From positions 1 through 59,796 of the IMG/VR virus record IMGVR_UViG_3300032214_001248: a DNA stretch of 59,796 nucleotides; one strand, written 5' to 3'. The notes under the pieces are model-generated. The model worked only from the letters and a program-made list of their open reading frames with translations. It searched no databases and was not told where the DNA came from. The translations under genes were made by a program, and so were the position numbers. The DNA is from a virus. Below are positions 20,501 through 27,391 of this stretch, in pieces; positions within the stretch are counted from its first letter, which is position 1, and each line of letters begins with the position of its first letter.

Positions 20501-23371
20501 TAAAACTGTTAAGTAGTAAATACCATCTTCAACTTGTGGCGTAAAATTTTGAACTTGCTCATTTCTAAGGATATAATATGTGTTATTATGTTCCTTTTTC
20601 TTAAAATATGGGAGGGTTGTGTCTCTAGAACTTGTATTATTTGCAAAAGTTCCTGGATTATCTAATAAACCGAAAGAAAAATGTTTCGTACTACTAATTC
20701 CGGTAACCGAGAATGTACCGTTAAATCCAGAATTTCCTATTCCACTTGGGTTTAAACTAGACTCTACATTTATTATTTCAATTTGAGAACCAACAGTTAA
20801 GTTGTGTGGAAGTTCCGTTGAAACATTTGCAGTATTACTTTGCCAATTTGCATTAGCAATAAATCTAAAATTTCTTTGGTCATTTACATTGCTAAGCGAC
20901 CCACTGCCAAAATAAGTTTGTATTTCACCATCAGTAGATCCTATAGAAGTATTTGATTCTTGTAGAATATAACCATCACTTGGTGGTCTTACATTGGATG
21001 CACCAACATCTTTTGGTATAACATATCTGACACGATATATTCTTTCGGATGAAGATCTATTGTCTTTTTTACGTTTGATATAAGTTCTCGATGTCGCTTC
21101 TCCAAGAGAAGTGGTCCCAAGTCCAACAATTACATTGTAAATTCCATTTTCAGTGCTTGCAGATGCTACTCTAACATACCACTGATTTCTTGTACTATCA
21201 AATTGAATTGGATGCCCAATATCGCCAGATATTTTATCAGAAACTCTACTTATAACTTTTAAAGCACCACCTTTAGTATTAAAAGTTATATTTTTTGAAT
21301 CAGTGTTTGTATGTGTAATAGAATCGCTTAGAGTCTTTGCAACTTTAATTTGAGTTGTTCCTATTCCAACATCATTTACATTTGTAATTGCATAATAAAC
21401 TAGATTATTTAAAAGTCCATCTGGAATTTTTCCAATATCACTTAAAAATCTAATTTTTTCGCCATTTTTTAGAGTATGTGCTCCAATAGTCAACACATTA
21501 CTAGAATTATTAGTAACGTTAAATGATTTCTCAGAACTTGTCTGAGATTCTGGCATTACAATTCTGGAAGAATATTCTGTTACTGTTCCCGATGAAGAGA
21601 CAAGTACATTCAATCTATCATTCTGTCTTGCACCTATGCGATATCCCTCAATTACATTATCTGGGTAAACATCAGAGTTTGTTTGTCCATAAAGATATAA
21701 ATTTCCAGTTGATCCAAAAGAAATTGTTTTTGCAACATCAATAGCATTGAATTCATAAGTAAATTCATCTAAGGAAACTTCTTTTGGTGGTATGATATGT
21801 GTGATGTATCCAAGATCATCTTGAGGGAAAGCATTTCTCTTAAACCCACTAGCAATTAATGCTTTAGAACCAAAGTTGGAGTTTGAGTTTGTGATGGACA
21901 TATCTCCACCACTTTCTGTGACAAAATGTTCTGCATAACCAATAGCAAAAATTGAAACGTTCTGAACAAACGCATCATTAACTGCTTTGATGTGGTAATT
22001 TCTCCACTCTGGTTTATGAACAGATCTAGAATTATTGCTTAAAGTCTCATTGCCCGGAACTGAGCTATCTTGATATAGTCCAGTATCTTCATCAAAAATA
22101 ACGAATGCTCTATCATCCTTTTGAAGCCCAATTCCTGTAAATTGGGCAATCACCATAGATTTAAATCCTGTTGCTTTATCACCATCAGCAAGAATTCCAC
22201 ACATTCCATATACGGAACGAAGAGAAATATTAAAAATATATGGAGATGCTGAACTTACAGTATCTGATTGTAAGGTAAGAGTTGCCCCTTCCGAAGTAGA
22301 TAATGCAAGAGTTGGTTCGTTTTGAACCTGATATTTAATTATGGTATCTGATATTTTCTCGGTAACTACAAATTGACCATCATATCCATCTGAAGTTACG
22401 CCTTCAATTCTAAAAGGAGTATCTACATCTAATCCGGGGACAGAATCTTCTGTAGTTACAGTAACCGTTGTGCTTGGAGTTATTCCGTCTCCAGATATAA
22501 TACTTGCTATACCTACAGTAAATCCTGTCGATCCAACAATGCGATATTCATCAATTTTTGGTTGAATATCAAGACCAGAACTTGGATAATCTGGTTCTAT
22601 CGGACGACCAGATGATTGCCCATAAACAAGACCGACTTTTTCATAATACATTTCAAGATCGGTTCTATCAAATTTTCTACCAGTAATATATTCATCATTT
22701 ATACTTACTTCATTTACGCCGTCTGCGTATTCAAAGCAAGATAATTTGTGGTGAGAAAAGTTGGGAACAAAAAGATTGGAAGTATAGTCAATATAACACT
22801 GTCCATTTGGATCTGCATCAAATAATGAAAACTGCCAGAAATAGCATCCACCAGTAACTCTGAAAATAGTTGATTTTTCAATATTATCATTTAGTGGATT
22901 TGGAACATATTTTGGTCTTATTTTAGTCTTTCTTAAGTCCAATCCAACAATTGAAGTTCCACGGGGGATGATAACACCACCATGAATACTGTTGAGTTTA
23001 TAAAGTTGATTTGACGGATTTGTTAAATCGAAATTTGTACTTAAATCATATGGTGGAAAATCATTTGTTATTGTTCCATCTCTACGAAGAAAAATACCTT
23101 CACCATCAGGAATCCATCCTGGACGGTTATCTACAATATGATCCCCAGGATAAAGAATAATTGTAGTTTTATTAAATCTATCGTTACTTAAACCTTTTTG
23201 ATATGAAAATCTTGCAGACTCTACTAATGCCCTCTGAATCGTTTTAAACGGACGAGTCAAAGAGTTACCTTGATTTTCAATACTATCAGTAGCATCTAAG
23301 TCATTGGGATTAACGTAAAGAACTGTTCCTCTTGCCGACTTCAGAAAATTATTAAGGCGTGAAAGACCCAT
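17507..23371 (-). CDS. Very large conserved cyanophage tail/baseplate structural protein
   Basis: 1954 residues. The N-terminus (1-80) MGLSRLNNFLKSARG-TVLYVNPND, then SLTRPFKTIQRALVESARFS and IILYPGDHI, resembles the entry of a right-handed beta-helix (pectin-lyase-like) domain. The middle has many beta-rich modules including VTTEDSVPGLDV and FKVKIGIGT. The C-terminal 300 residues carry VGIGTT, GFKLNINGNANISGNLN and GDGSLITNL units shared with the 2256-aa fibre. Proteins with this N-terminus recur in T4-like cyanophage structural clusters; I infer a baseplate-linked fibre, perhaps filling the place of T4 gp10/gp12, but homology is not shown here. A late promoter lies 31 nt upstream. Confidence 0.8.
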   Translation of the reverse strand: MGLSRLNNFLKSARGTVLYVNPNDLDATDSIENQGNSLTRPFKTIQRALVESARFSYQKGLSNDRFNKTTIILYPGDHIVDNRPGWIPDGEGIFLRRDGTITNDFPPYDLSTNFDLTNPSNQLYKLNSIHGGVIIPRGTSIVGLDLRKTKIRPKYVPNPLNDNIEKSTIFRVTGGCYFWQFSLFDADPNGQCYIDYTSNLFVPNFSHHKLSCFEYADGVNEVSINDEYITGRKFDRTDLEMYYEKVGLVYGQSSGRPIEPDYPSSGLDIQPKIDEYRIVGSTGFTVGIASIISGDGITPSTTVTVTTEDSVPGLDVDTPFRIEGVTSDGYDGQFVVTEKISDTIIKYQVQNEPTLALSTSEGATLTLQSDTVSSASPYIFNISLRSVYGMCGILADGDKATGFKSMVIAQFTGIGLQKDDRAFVIFDEDTGLYQDSSVPGNETLSNNSRSVHKPEWRNYHIKAVNDAFVQNVSIFAIGYAEHFVTESGGDMSITNSNSNFGSKALIASGFKRNAFPQDDLGYITHIIPPKEVSLDEFTYEFNAIDVAKTISFGSTGNLYLYGQTNSDVYPDNVIEGYRIGARQNDRLNVLVSSSGTVTEYSSRIVMPESQTSSEKSFNVTNNSSNVLTIGAHTLKNGEKIRFLSDIGKIPDGLLNNLVYYAITNVNDVGIGTTQIKVAKTLSDSITHTNTDSKNITFNTKGGALKVISRVSDKISGDIGHPIQFDSTRNQWYVRVASASTENGIYNVIVGLGTTSLGEATSRTYIKRKKDNRSSSERIYRVRYVIPKDVGASNVRPPSDGYILQESNTSIGSTDGEIQTYFGSGSLSNVNDQRNFRFIANANWQSNTANVSTELPHNLTVGSQIEIINVESSLNPSGIGNSGFNGTFSVTGISSTKHFSFGLLDNPGTFANNTSSRDTTLPYFKKKEHNNTYYILRNEQVQNFTPQVEDGIYYLTVLNSSVTPSINYFGDEKFSQNVKNLYPQLDKDNPVSDPIEAKSFAQSSLIGETLIDEPRNSITKETISKNFVDVSVGVGITNIVSTSSTIHTIHTSIDHGLNRITKVSIANSGLGYGFAASGDFYNARLVGIGTSITGNHATAKITVNASGNITNVVIMDGGSAYGIGNSLAIVGVSTFAGFTTAYVNVTKIYNNIGDSIRINGVSSETYSSFNNLYRITGVSVGAAKSFSVQSSVGLSTWISNGGIGSVVTSNSSAYLTGETLRISSLAYDRVSGIATVVTQNRHGLKIDSKIRIGGANQSLYNGDFVVTENVSLTSFKVKIGIGTISPTATGTLYGYRGGVTSNEGIVTIDNENLNGRMTPIYAGITTTLYSAISDVTTESITLSGIDNLDVRIGDYFAIDDEIVRVKSTVPNNISAGTPISVFRSVLGTKASTHISNSIVRKIRTLPVELRRHSISRASSHTFEYVGFGPGNYSTAFPDRQDRQISPQEELLGQSTRKNGGINFYTGMNDKGISYSGNKKLSTVTGQEEIFDTPIQTITGEDISDFPSINVISAIEGNFGRAITISGGSNKNSVSEFNGPVIFTNKLTSSSPKGIEAYSLYLQGDAVVSRKFTVGISTPTTAGNPGDVVYLDNPTKTGFVGWIYTKENAWFRFGAINEASVSNSPIFDTLGINTITAGANRLLVNSGTNQFSVTSSGGVGIGTTDRGFKLNINGNANISGNLNIIGILTASNFVGDGSLITNLSLPASGWTNTSNEVYNTDFKNVGIGTSVPRFAFEVGAVGMASTSIYVNGQARFVGLITANNVHVSGIITATSYNLQSSSGRITAGIITSTNLVVGTSGTALITSSSNIGIGTLTPRAKLDVEGLTRLKTFTESVTTLTSASNFVTIDLSVSQTFELTLTQNINYFVVINPPANSSSFTIKITQASVGGYTVDLDDFRNIGLNAIPVYWPGGGVIPTVTSTANRSDIYSFRLFDGNNMSSVGMYAVVVGQNFVN

Positions 23372-23401
23372 TTTATTAATACTTATAGTTCCGTTATGAG
23401 T

Positions 23402-23409
23402 TATTTATT
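23402..23409 (-). promoter_or_regulatory. T4-type late promoter (AATAAATA)
   Basis: AATAAATA on the minus strand, 31 nt before the 1954-aa gene and directly downstream of a strong hairpin, so late transcription of the fibre block begins afresh here. Confidence 0.7.
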
Positions 23410-23414
23410 CACAA

Positions 23415-23440
23415 GAAAACCTCCTACAAGAGGAGGTTTT
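23415..23440 (-). terminator. Rho-independent terminator
   Basis: Perfect inverted repeat with arms AAAACCTCCT and AGGAGGTTTT around a 5-nt loop, ending in T-rich sequence on the minus strand. It lies just after the Mom-like gene stop (23465) and separates it from the late fibre operon. Confidence 0.8.
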
Positions 23441-23464
23441 ACAAGTCACACGGAAGGGATTTGG

Positions 23465-24097
23465 TTAAGTATCGCCTTTTATATTATACCACTCTTGCTC
23501 TTGCCAAGTCAACTGTTGTTTGAGTTTCTTGTCGAAAACCATAAGATACCGATGTTTACGACTCCTATCACGCCACTCACCATCAGCACCCTTGATACTA
23601 CCTCGTGAATGTTTGGTCCCATCAGCATAATAGAAATCTTTTTTAGCGTCAGTTAAACCGTAGTACTGAAAATTACAAGCTCTGTATATAATTCCAGAGT
23701 GGTGATTAGAGTCAGCGTAACTAAGAACAGCACGAACTGTGGCATCTTTTTTAAACCTCTTAATGCAACGACTTACGAACCAAGACGTAATATTATATTC
23801 TTCTTTCTGAACTTCAGGATGAACACACAATCTTGATAACTCATAAAGTCCTTCCTGTTCATTTCTTTCTAGTCCAAACGCCCCTACTGCTATTTCTGGG
23901 ACGGGGAGACTAGTGAAAATAACCCCACCAAGACAACCCCCAATATTAAGAGGGCATTCCCAGTCAGAATGTTTGAAAAGTCCATAGTTATAACCCGATT
24001 TGTATGTTTTACTTTCATCCTTAAGATAATGATAAGTTAAAAGGAGTGGTTCAAGTTCTTTTTTCGACACTCTTTCTATGTAGTATTGACTTTTCAC
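23465..24097 (-). CDS. Mom-like DNA-modification acyltransferase (GNAT-related)
   Basis: 210 residues. It shows the order expected for phage Mu Mom relatives: GGCLGGVIFTSLP (about 53-65), LYELSRLCVHPEV (83-95), NITSWFVSRCIKRFKK (101-116), AVLSYADSNHHSGIIYRACNFQYYG (122-146) and a basic C-terminal half with RGSIKG and RKHRYLMVFDKK. Mu Mom, a GNAT-fold enzyme, modifies adenines in phage DNA and so blocks host restriction. Residues for acyl-donor binding cannot be confirmed by eye. It ends before a strong terminator and follows a 57-aa gene with a 13-nt gap. Inferred role: protection of phage DNA. Confidence 0.75.
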   Translation of the reverse strand: MKSQYYIERVSKKELEPLLLTYHYLKDESKTYKSGYNYGLFKHSDWECPLNIGGCLGGVIFTSLPVPEIAVGAFGLERNEQEGLYELSRLCVHPEVQKEEYNITSWFVSRCIKRFKKDATVRAVLSYADSNHHSGIIYRACNFQYYGLTDAKKDFYYADGTKHSRGSIKGADGEWRDRSRKHRYLMVFDKKLKQQLTWQEQEWYNIKGDT

Positions 24098-24110
24098 TTT
24101 TTAAGTATTT

Positions 24111-24284
24111 TTACTCATTTTGTTTGCATTCTAACATATATTCTACCGTGCTTGCTACATCATTCATAGCATCACGAAGAAATGGTTGTTGTCCCGATTC
24201 TTGTCTGCGAATAGGACGCGAACTGTCAGTAAGAGTCCAACGCCATTGCTTCATAGACTCACAGTACCAGAGTTTAATGTTCAT
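24111..24284 (-). CDS. Small conserved-type protein, 57 aa
   Basis: ATG at 24284, TAA at 24111. The product starts MNIKLWYCESMKQWRWTLTD and ends DVASTVEYMLECKQNE, a compact acidic/aromatic protein with no membrane segment. It ends 13 nt before the Mom-like gene and fills the space after tRNA-Thr. Normal amino-acid composition and tight packing support real coding. Function unknown. Confidence 0.65.
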   Translation of the reverse strand: MNIKLWYCESMKQWRWTLTDSSRPIRRQESGQQPFLRDAMNDVASTVEYMLECKQNE

Positions 24285-24306
24285 TTTGGAGTTTTAAAGA
24301 ACTCAG

Positions 24307-24377
24307 AGCCCCATAACAGAATTGAACTGTTCTCTGCAGTTTACAAAACTGCTGCATCACCACAATGCTTATAGGGC
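24307..24377 (-). tRNA. tRNA-Thr (UGU anticodon)
   Basis: A 71-nt cloverleaf on the minus strand: acceptor GCCCTAT/ATGGGGC, D stem GCAT/ATGC, anticodon stem GCAGT/ACTGC around loop TTTGTAA (anticodon TGT), T stem AACAG/CTGTT around TTCAATT, discriminator T, no encoded CCA. It reads ACA codons, frequent in this AT-rich phage. Confidence 0.88.
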
Positions 24378-24379
24378 AT

Positions 24380-24649
24380 TTAATCAACAGGTAACATTTC
24401 TGGATTTTCCAGTTCAAGTTCAAACATAAGAGGATGACATTCTTCAAGCATCAAGTAGTATGAGGATTGATAAAGGTCTTCTGGTTCAAAACGTCTTTCG
24501 TTATCTGCTAATTTGACTAACTCCAAGTCGAATAAAGAATCGTCTGGAAGTTCGTCAAAAGTAAAAGGAACTTGATTTATGAAGTACATAAGAACAATTT
24601 GTTTTCCGCGATTGTACCATACATATGCGGCATCTATTCTGTACTTCAT
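24380..24649 (-). CDS. Hypothetical protein, 89 aa
   Basis: 89 residues, acidic. It starts MKYRIDAAYVWYNRGKQIVL and its C-half is rich in Glu/Leu (DLELVKLADNERRFEPEDLY). No domain is recognised. A variant late motif (minus TCTAAATA, about 24673-24680) lies just upstream, and the stop is 2 nt before the tRNA-Thr 5' end. Unknown function. Confidence 0.65.
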   Translation of the reverse strand: MKYRIDAAYVWYNRGKQIVLMYFINQVPFTFDELPDDSLFDLELVKLADNERRFEPEDLYQSSYYLMLEECHPLMFELELENPEMLPVD

Positions 24650-24685
24650 AGAATAGTTCCTTTACTTTTGTTTATTTAGAGGAGG

Positions 24686-25150
24686 TTAACTTCTCTTGTT
24701 TTTACCTCTATATGTCTCGGTTTGAGCGTGACAGTTAGGGCAAAGAAGGCGAAGGTTTTCTAAACGATTATCGTGGTGATTTCCGTTTATGTGGTCTAAT
24801 TCAATAGGAGTAGGTTGACCTCTCCATTCTTTTATGCCACATTCTTCACATTTATGTTCTTTTATTCCTTCAATAATAAGTCTATTACGAAGTCTAAAAG
24901 ATTGAACTATACTGTTCTCTTTAAGATAATAGTCAACTGGTTTTTTTGGTCCAGTTTTCTTATCTTTATTCCACGCTTGTCCGTGGAAGTGAGAGGTATC
25001 AATACCCAACTTTGATATTCTTCTATGAGTTGTTTGGTAATTTCCCCCTGCTGGTATTATGTTAAGTTTTTGTAAAACTTGCCTAATACTACCAGAAGTT
25101 TTTACCGCCTCACGGAGTTCGTCTTCAGTATAGGTATATCGTATATTCAT
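24686..25150 (-). CDS. Freestanding HNH homing endonuclease next to the intron-bearing tRNA-Leu
   Basis: 154 residues. The N-terminal half (1-60) is a helix-turn-helix-like element (YTYTEDELREAVKTSGSIRQ and VLQKLNI). The C-terminal half is a classic HNH nuclease: CEECGIKEWRG (about 101-111), PIELDHINGNHHDNRLENL (116-134) and LLCPNCHAQTETY, with two CxxC pairs binding Zn and the DHINGN-N-H core. It lies 44 nt downstream of the tRNA-Leu 3' end. The leader is an 18-bp hairpin containing a late promoter. A likely target is the intronless tRNA-Leu or adjacent DNA, so the intron/endonuclease pair may move together. That is inference; the cut site is not visible. Confidence 0.9.
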   Translation of the reverse strand: MNIRYTYTEDELREAVKTSGSIRQVLQKLNIIPAGGNYQTTHRRISKLGIDTSHFHGQAWNKDKKTGPKKPVDYYLKENSIVQSFRLRNRLIIEGIKEHKCEECGIKEWRGQPTPIELDHINGNHHDNRLENLRLLCPNCHAQTETYRGKNKRS

Positions 25151-25194
25151 TTAAATGGTAAACTTTATGTTTATTTATAAAGTTTACCATTTAA
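25151..25194 (-). promoter_or_regulatory. 18-bp hairpin with embedded late promoter (TATAAATA) before HNH start
   Basis: Arms 25177-25194 and 25151-25168 are perfect complements (18 bp) around an 8-nt loop, touching the HNH ATG at 25150. TATAAATA on the minus strand (25172-25179) lies across the loop and the 5' arm. A late transcript beginning some 6-7 nt after the motif would lack the 5' arm and be unable to fold, whereas read-through RNA from the tRNA would fold up to the start codon. No good Shine-Dalgarno is seen. Confidence 0.75.
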
Positions 25195-25478
25195 TAGGGC
25201 GAGCGAGACTTGAACTCGCACGAGCATACGCTCAACAGATTTTCTTACCACTATAGTTTTCACTACCCTTTCAGTTTGTGGTCTGGACTATACCTTCACC
25301 ATACCTTTCGATTTAGGTGTTCCCCGTCTAGTCTCTACACCTTCAAGATTTCTCTTGCTTGGCTCGGTATTGCCATTTTACAGGTTTCACCGAATTTGAG
25401 GAATTACACTCATAAGGTTTCCCAAATGAGGCTCAATTTTCATAAGTCTGGTGTGTCTACCGATTCCACCACCGCCCC
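25195..25478 (-). tRNA. tRNA-Leu (UAA anticodon) interrupted by a group I intron
   Basis: The 5' exon (25444-25478) starts GGGGCGGTGGTGG with D stem GTG/CAC and ends CAGACTT; the 3' exon (25195-25243) starts AAAATCTG. Joined, they give anticodon loop CTTAAAA (UAA), a long variable arm with stem GAGC/GCTC, T stem GCGAG/CTCGC around TTCAAGT, acceptor GGGGCGG/TCGCCCT with G-U ends, and discriminator A73 as leucine tRNAs need. The intron splits the anticodon after U34, the same site as the cyanobacterial tRNA-Leu(UAA) intron. A C-U mismatch at 27-43 is the only weak pair. UUA is a favoured codon in AT-rich phage genes. Confidence 0.9.
25244..25443 (-). ncRNA. Group I intron (cyanobacterial tRNA-Leu type, IC3-like), 200 nt
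   Basis: Core elements in order: IGS with GAG pairing exon CTT (U-G wobble at the splice site), P3/P4-type TTCGGTGAAACC, Q-type AATACCGAGCCAAGC, R-type AGAGACTAGACGGG, S-type GGTATAGTCC (GACTA/TAGTC gives P7) and a terminal G. These match the plan of the Anabaena tRNA-Leu intron, but the intron is shorter (200 versus about 250 nt) and carries a short ATG insertion in the P1 loop. No ORF lies inside; mobility would depend on an outside endonuclease. Confidence 0.9.
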
Positions 25479-25484
25479 ATAAAA

Positions 25485-25504
25485 AACTCAGAGGAAACTG
25501 AGTT
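25485..25504 (-). terminator. Terminator over the stop codon of the 59-aa gene
   Basis: Arms AACTCAG/CTGAGTT (7 bp) with a 6-nt loop, followed on the minus strand by T6. It contains the stop codon of the 59-aa gene and lies just before tRNA-Leu, so tRNA transcription may need read-through or its own promoter. Confidence 0.65.
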
Positions 25505-25667
25505 GACTGTTACATTCTACCATATAAGTCGGAGGATGTAAACGGCAGTATTCATTAAACGTAATCTTCATTTCTTTATTGGTGAGATTACAGTTTTCTG
25601 CCGCTTTTGGAACGTTCCACTTTGCAGTGAAGAGCATTTCCATTGATTTTCTTGTTTCTGGACGCAT
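25488..25667 (-). CDS. Small protein, 59 aa
   Basis: ATG at 25667, TGA at 25488. It begins MRPETRKSMEMLFTAKWNVP, continues KAAENCNLTNKEMKITFNEY and ends with NSQLSFL. The AAENCNLTNKEMK-type segment looks like a helix-turn-helix (ecdysozoan-style terminase/transposase HTHs are similar in feel), but no family is assigned. Base composition and amino-acid make-up fit coding, and the terminator sits exactly at its stop. Unknown function. Confidence 0.7.
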   Translation of the reverse strand: MRPETRKSMEMLFTAKWNVPKAAENCNLTNKEMKITFNEYCRLHPPTYMVECNSQLSFL

Positions 25668-25726
25668 TTTAAAAAAAGTATCGTGTGAGAATTTTTGCCG
25701 GAGTTTTTTACCCCCAAAAATGGAAC

Positions 25727-25909
25727 TTAAAGTGGATTTGCGTATGAGAGTGTTTCCTCATCCACTGTAGCACGAACAAAGTCTAGCACATTCATAAACT
25801 CTTCGACTGTATCACATGCCACTTGCTTCTCTGACCCCTCACTGGAGTACAGGTACACTGTACGCTTGAGAGGGTCCACAACACAGCGTGAGAGGTACTC
25901 GTCTTGCAT
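25727..25909 (-). CDS. Small GC-rich hypothetical protein, 60 aa
   Basis: It starts MQDEYLSRCVVDPLKRTVYL and is followed by YSSEGSEKQVACDTVEEFMN and a C-terminus VDEETLSYANPL. DNA here is clearly more GC-rich than either neighbour, hinting at more recent transfer from a Synechococcus-like host. No membrane segment. No recognised domain; the N-terminal strand pair could be a small beta module. Confidence 0.65.
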   Translation of the reverse strand: MQDEYLSRCVVDPLKRTVYLYSSEGSEKQVACDTVEEFMNVLDFVRATVDEETLSYANPL

Positions 25910-25959
25910 TCGGTCGTCCGTTGATTACCCATGTATCATAGCACGGTCAGGGGGGCGTG

Positions 25960-26721
25960 TCAAGCCCTTATGCCATTGATCACATACTGAGAATTGTCTC
26001 CAGGGTAATCGGCAGGACTTGTTCCTTGATATTCTGGAATGTTTTTATCAACATCTTTTCTTTCCCCATAAACAACGTAAGTACAATTGATAGCACCACC
26101 AGCATTATTTTTTACAATTACTCTATTTCCCCATTCTATTTTTTCAACAAACAATTCCTGATAAACACCAATAGGCGTTAAAGTTACTCCAATAGTTTCT
26201 GCATCTACTAAGTCTCTCCAATATTCAGGAAGTTGAATAACATTATCATCAACCAGTCTACCTCTAACGTAAACTTCCGCTTCTGGACCTTCTATACAAA
26301 TATATCTGAGTCGATATCCTTCTTTTGATGGATGTAAAATATCAAAAGATTTTTTGCTATTCACCACACTGACTAAATTTGTCCAAGCAGTTCCGGCAAT
26401 AGTTTCAACATCTATACCATTTGCCGACATAATACCACTTATATCAACATCGCCATTAAAACCTGTTTGGTCTGCGTTTACATTGAATGTGGGAATATTA
26501 CCTTGACTTCTTTCTAAAGTAACAACAGAGGTGTCAAATCCATTCAAATGCATATAAACATAGTCAGCGGGTGATTCGACTACATTTGCAAGAACCATAG
26601 AAACATCATCAATATTCCAATATCCACTAAAAGGATCTAAAGAAAAATCATCATTATTTCTATAGTCTACATCAACCCCGGGTCCAGCAAAGGTTCCATA
26701 TTTTTGAAAAGTAAATGCCAT
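25960..26721 (-). CDS. Tail-associated structural protein, paralogue of the upstream gene
   Basis: 253 residues. Residues about 125-230 hold a module with FDILHPSKEGYRLRY, CIEGPEAEVYVRGRL, IQLPEYWRDLVDAETIGVTL, TPIGVYQELFVEKI and INCTYVVYGERKDVD. The same module appears in the 219-aa gene just upstream. Its N-terminal 120 residues differ (YNNDDFSLDPF and repeats like NVNADQTGFNGDVDISGIM that resemble fibre units), and it has a longer acidic C-terminus. Start overlaps the upstream stop as TAATG, so translation is coupled. The module recurs in cyanophage tail proteins near fibre/spike genes; exact place in the virion is unknown. Confidence 0.75.
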   Translation of the reverse strand: MAFTFQKYGTFAGPGVDVDYRNNDDFSLDPFSGYWNIDDVSMVLANVVESPADYVYMHLNGFDTSVVTLERSQGNIPTFNVNADQTGFNGDVDISGIMSANGIDVETIAGTAWTNLVSVVNSKKSFDILHPSKEGYRLRYICIEGPEAEVYVRGRLVDDNVIQLPEYWRDLVDAETIGVTLTPIGVYQELFVEKIEWGNRVIVKNNAGGAINCTYVVYGERKDVDKNIPEYQGTSPADYPGDNSQYVINGIRA

Positions 26722-27380
26722 TATTCATCAATCTCCACTTCTAAAGGTCTAACGTCTTTTCTCTCTGCAAAAATATGATAAAAGCAATTTATTGGCATAT
26801 TTGCCTTTGATTGTAAATGCACCTTTTCTTCATCAATTCTTTTTACAATAACATCTTGATGAGATCCAATTGGAGTTAAAGAAACTGTAATTGTTTCCAC
26901 ATCAACAAGCTCTTTCCAATAATCTGGAAGTTCAATATAGTTTCTATTTAATACTCTTCCTCGAATGTAAACTCCATTTTCTGGTCCTTCTAAGCAAGTA
27001 TGAACTAATTTTTTACCAGGTTTTGTTGGATGATCAATTACGAAATTTTTGATTGTTGCTTGAAGAACTCTTGTCCTTACAACTTCTGCTTCAATATATC
27101 TAGATTTGAGAAGTAAATCAACTCTTACAAAACTTTGAAATCTAGAATAAAGTTTTGACCATAAAGAATAAAATGGTGACCTAGAATCAGAATTAAAAGT
27201 TCTACCAACCATCATTGTAGCATCAGCATTGTCATATTCTTTAGCTGCACCGACTTGCATAGGACCTTCAACAAAAGCAGATCCATTAATTTTTCCTGGA
27301 CCAACCCCCATCATAGGTGGAAGTCCAGCACCAACCATCAACTGCCCACCTAATGCAAGATCATCAGAACATTGTGCCAT
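26721..27380 (-). CDS. Tail-associated structural protein with shared EGPE-x-YVRGR module
   Basis: 219 residues. The N-terminal 70 residues are small and glycine/methionine rich (GLPPMMGVGPGKINGSAFVEG). From about 110 onward comes FVIDHPTKPGKKLVHTCLEG, PENGVYIRGRVLNRNYIELP, DYWKELVDVETITVSL and INCFYHIFAERKDVRP, the module also found in the 253-aa neighbour. AAGGAGATAAAAA precedes the ATG as a strong ribosome site. Likely late structural gene in the spike/fibre block. Confidence 0.75.
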   Translation of the reverse strand: MAQCSDDLALGGQLMVGAGLPPMMGVGPGKINGSAFVEGPMQVGAAKEYDNADATMMVGRTFNSDSRSPFYSLWSKLYSRFQSFVRVDLLLKSRYIEAEVVRTRVLQATIKNFVIDHPTKPGKKLVHTCLEGPENGVYIRGRVLNRNYIELPDYWKELVDVETITVSLTPIGSHQDVIVKRIDEEKVHLQSKANMPINCFYHIFAERKDVRPLEVEIDE

Positions 27381-27391
27381 TTTTTATCTCC

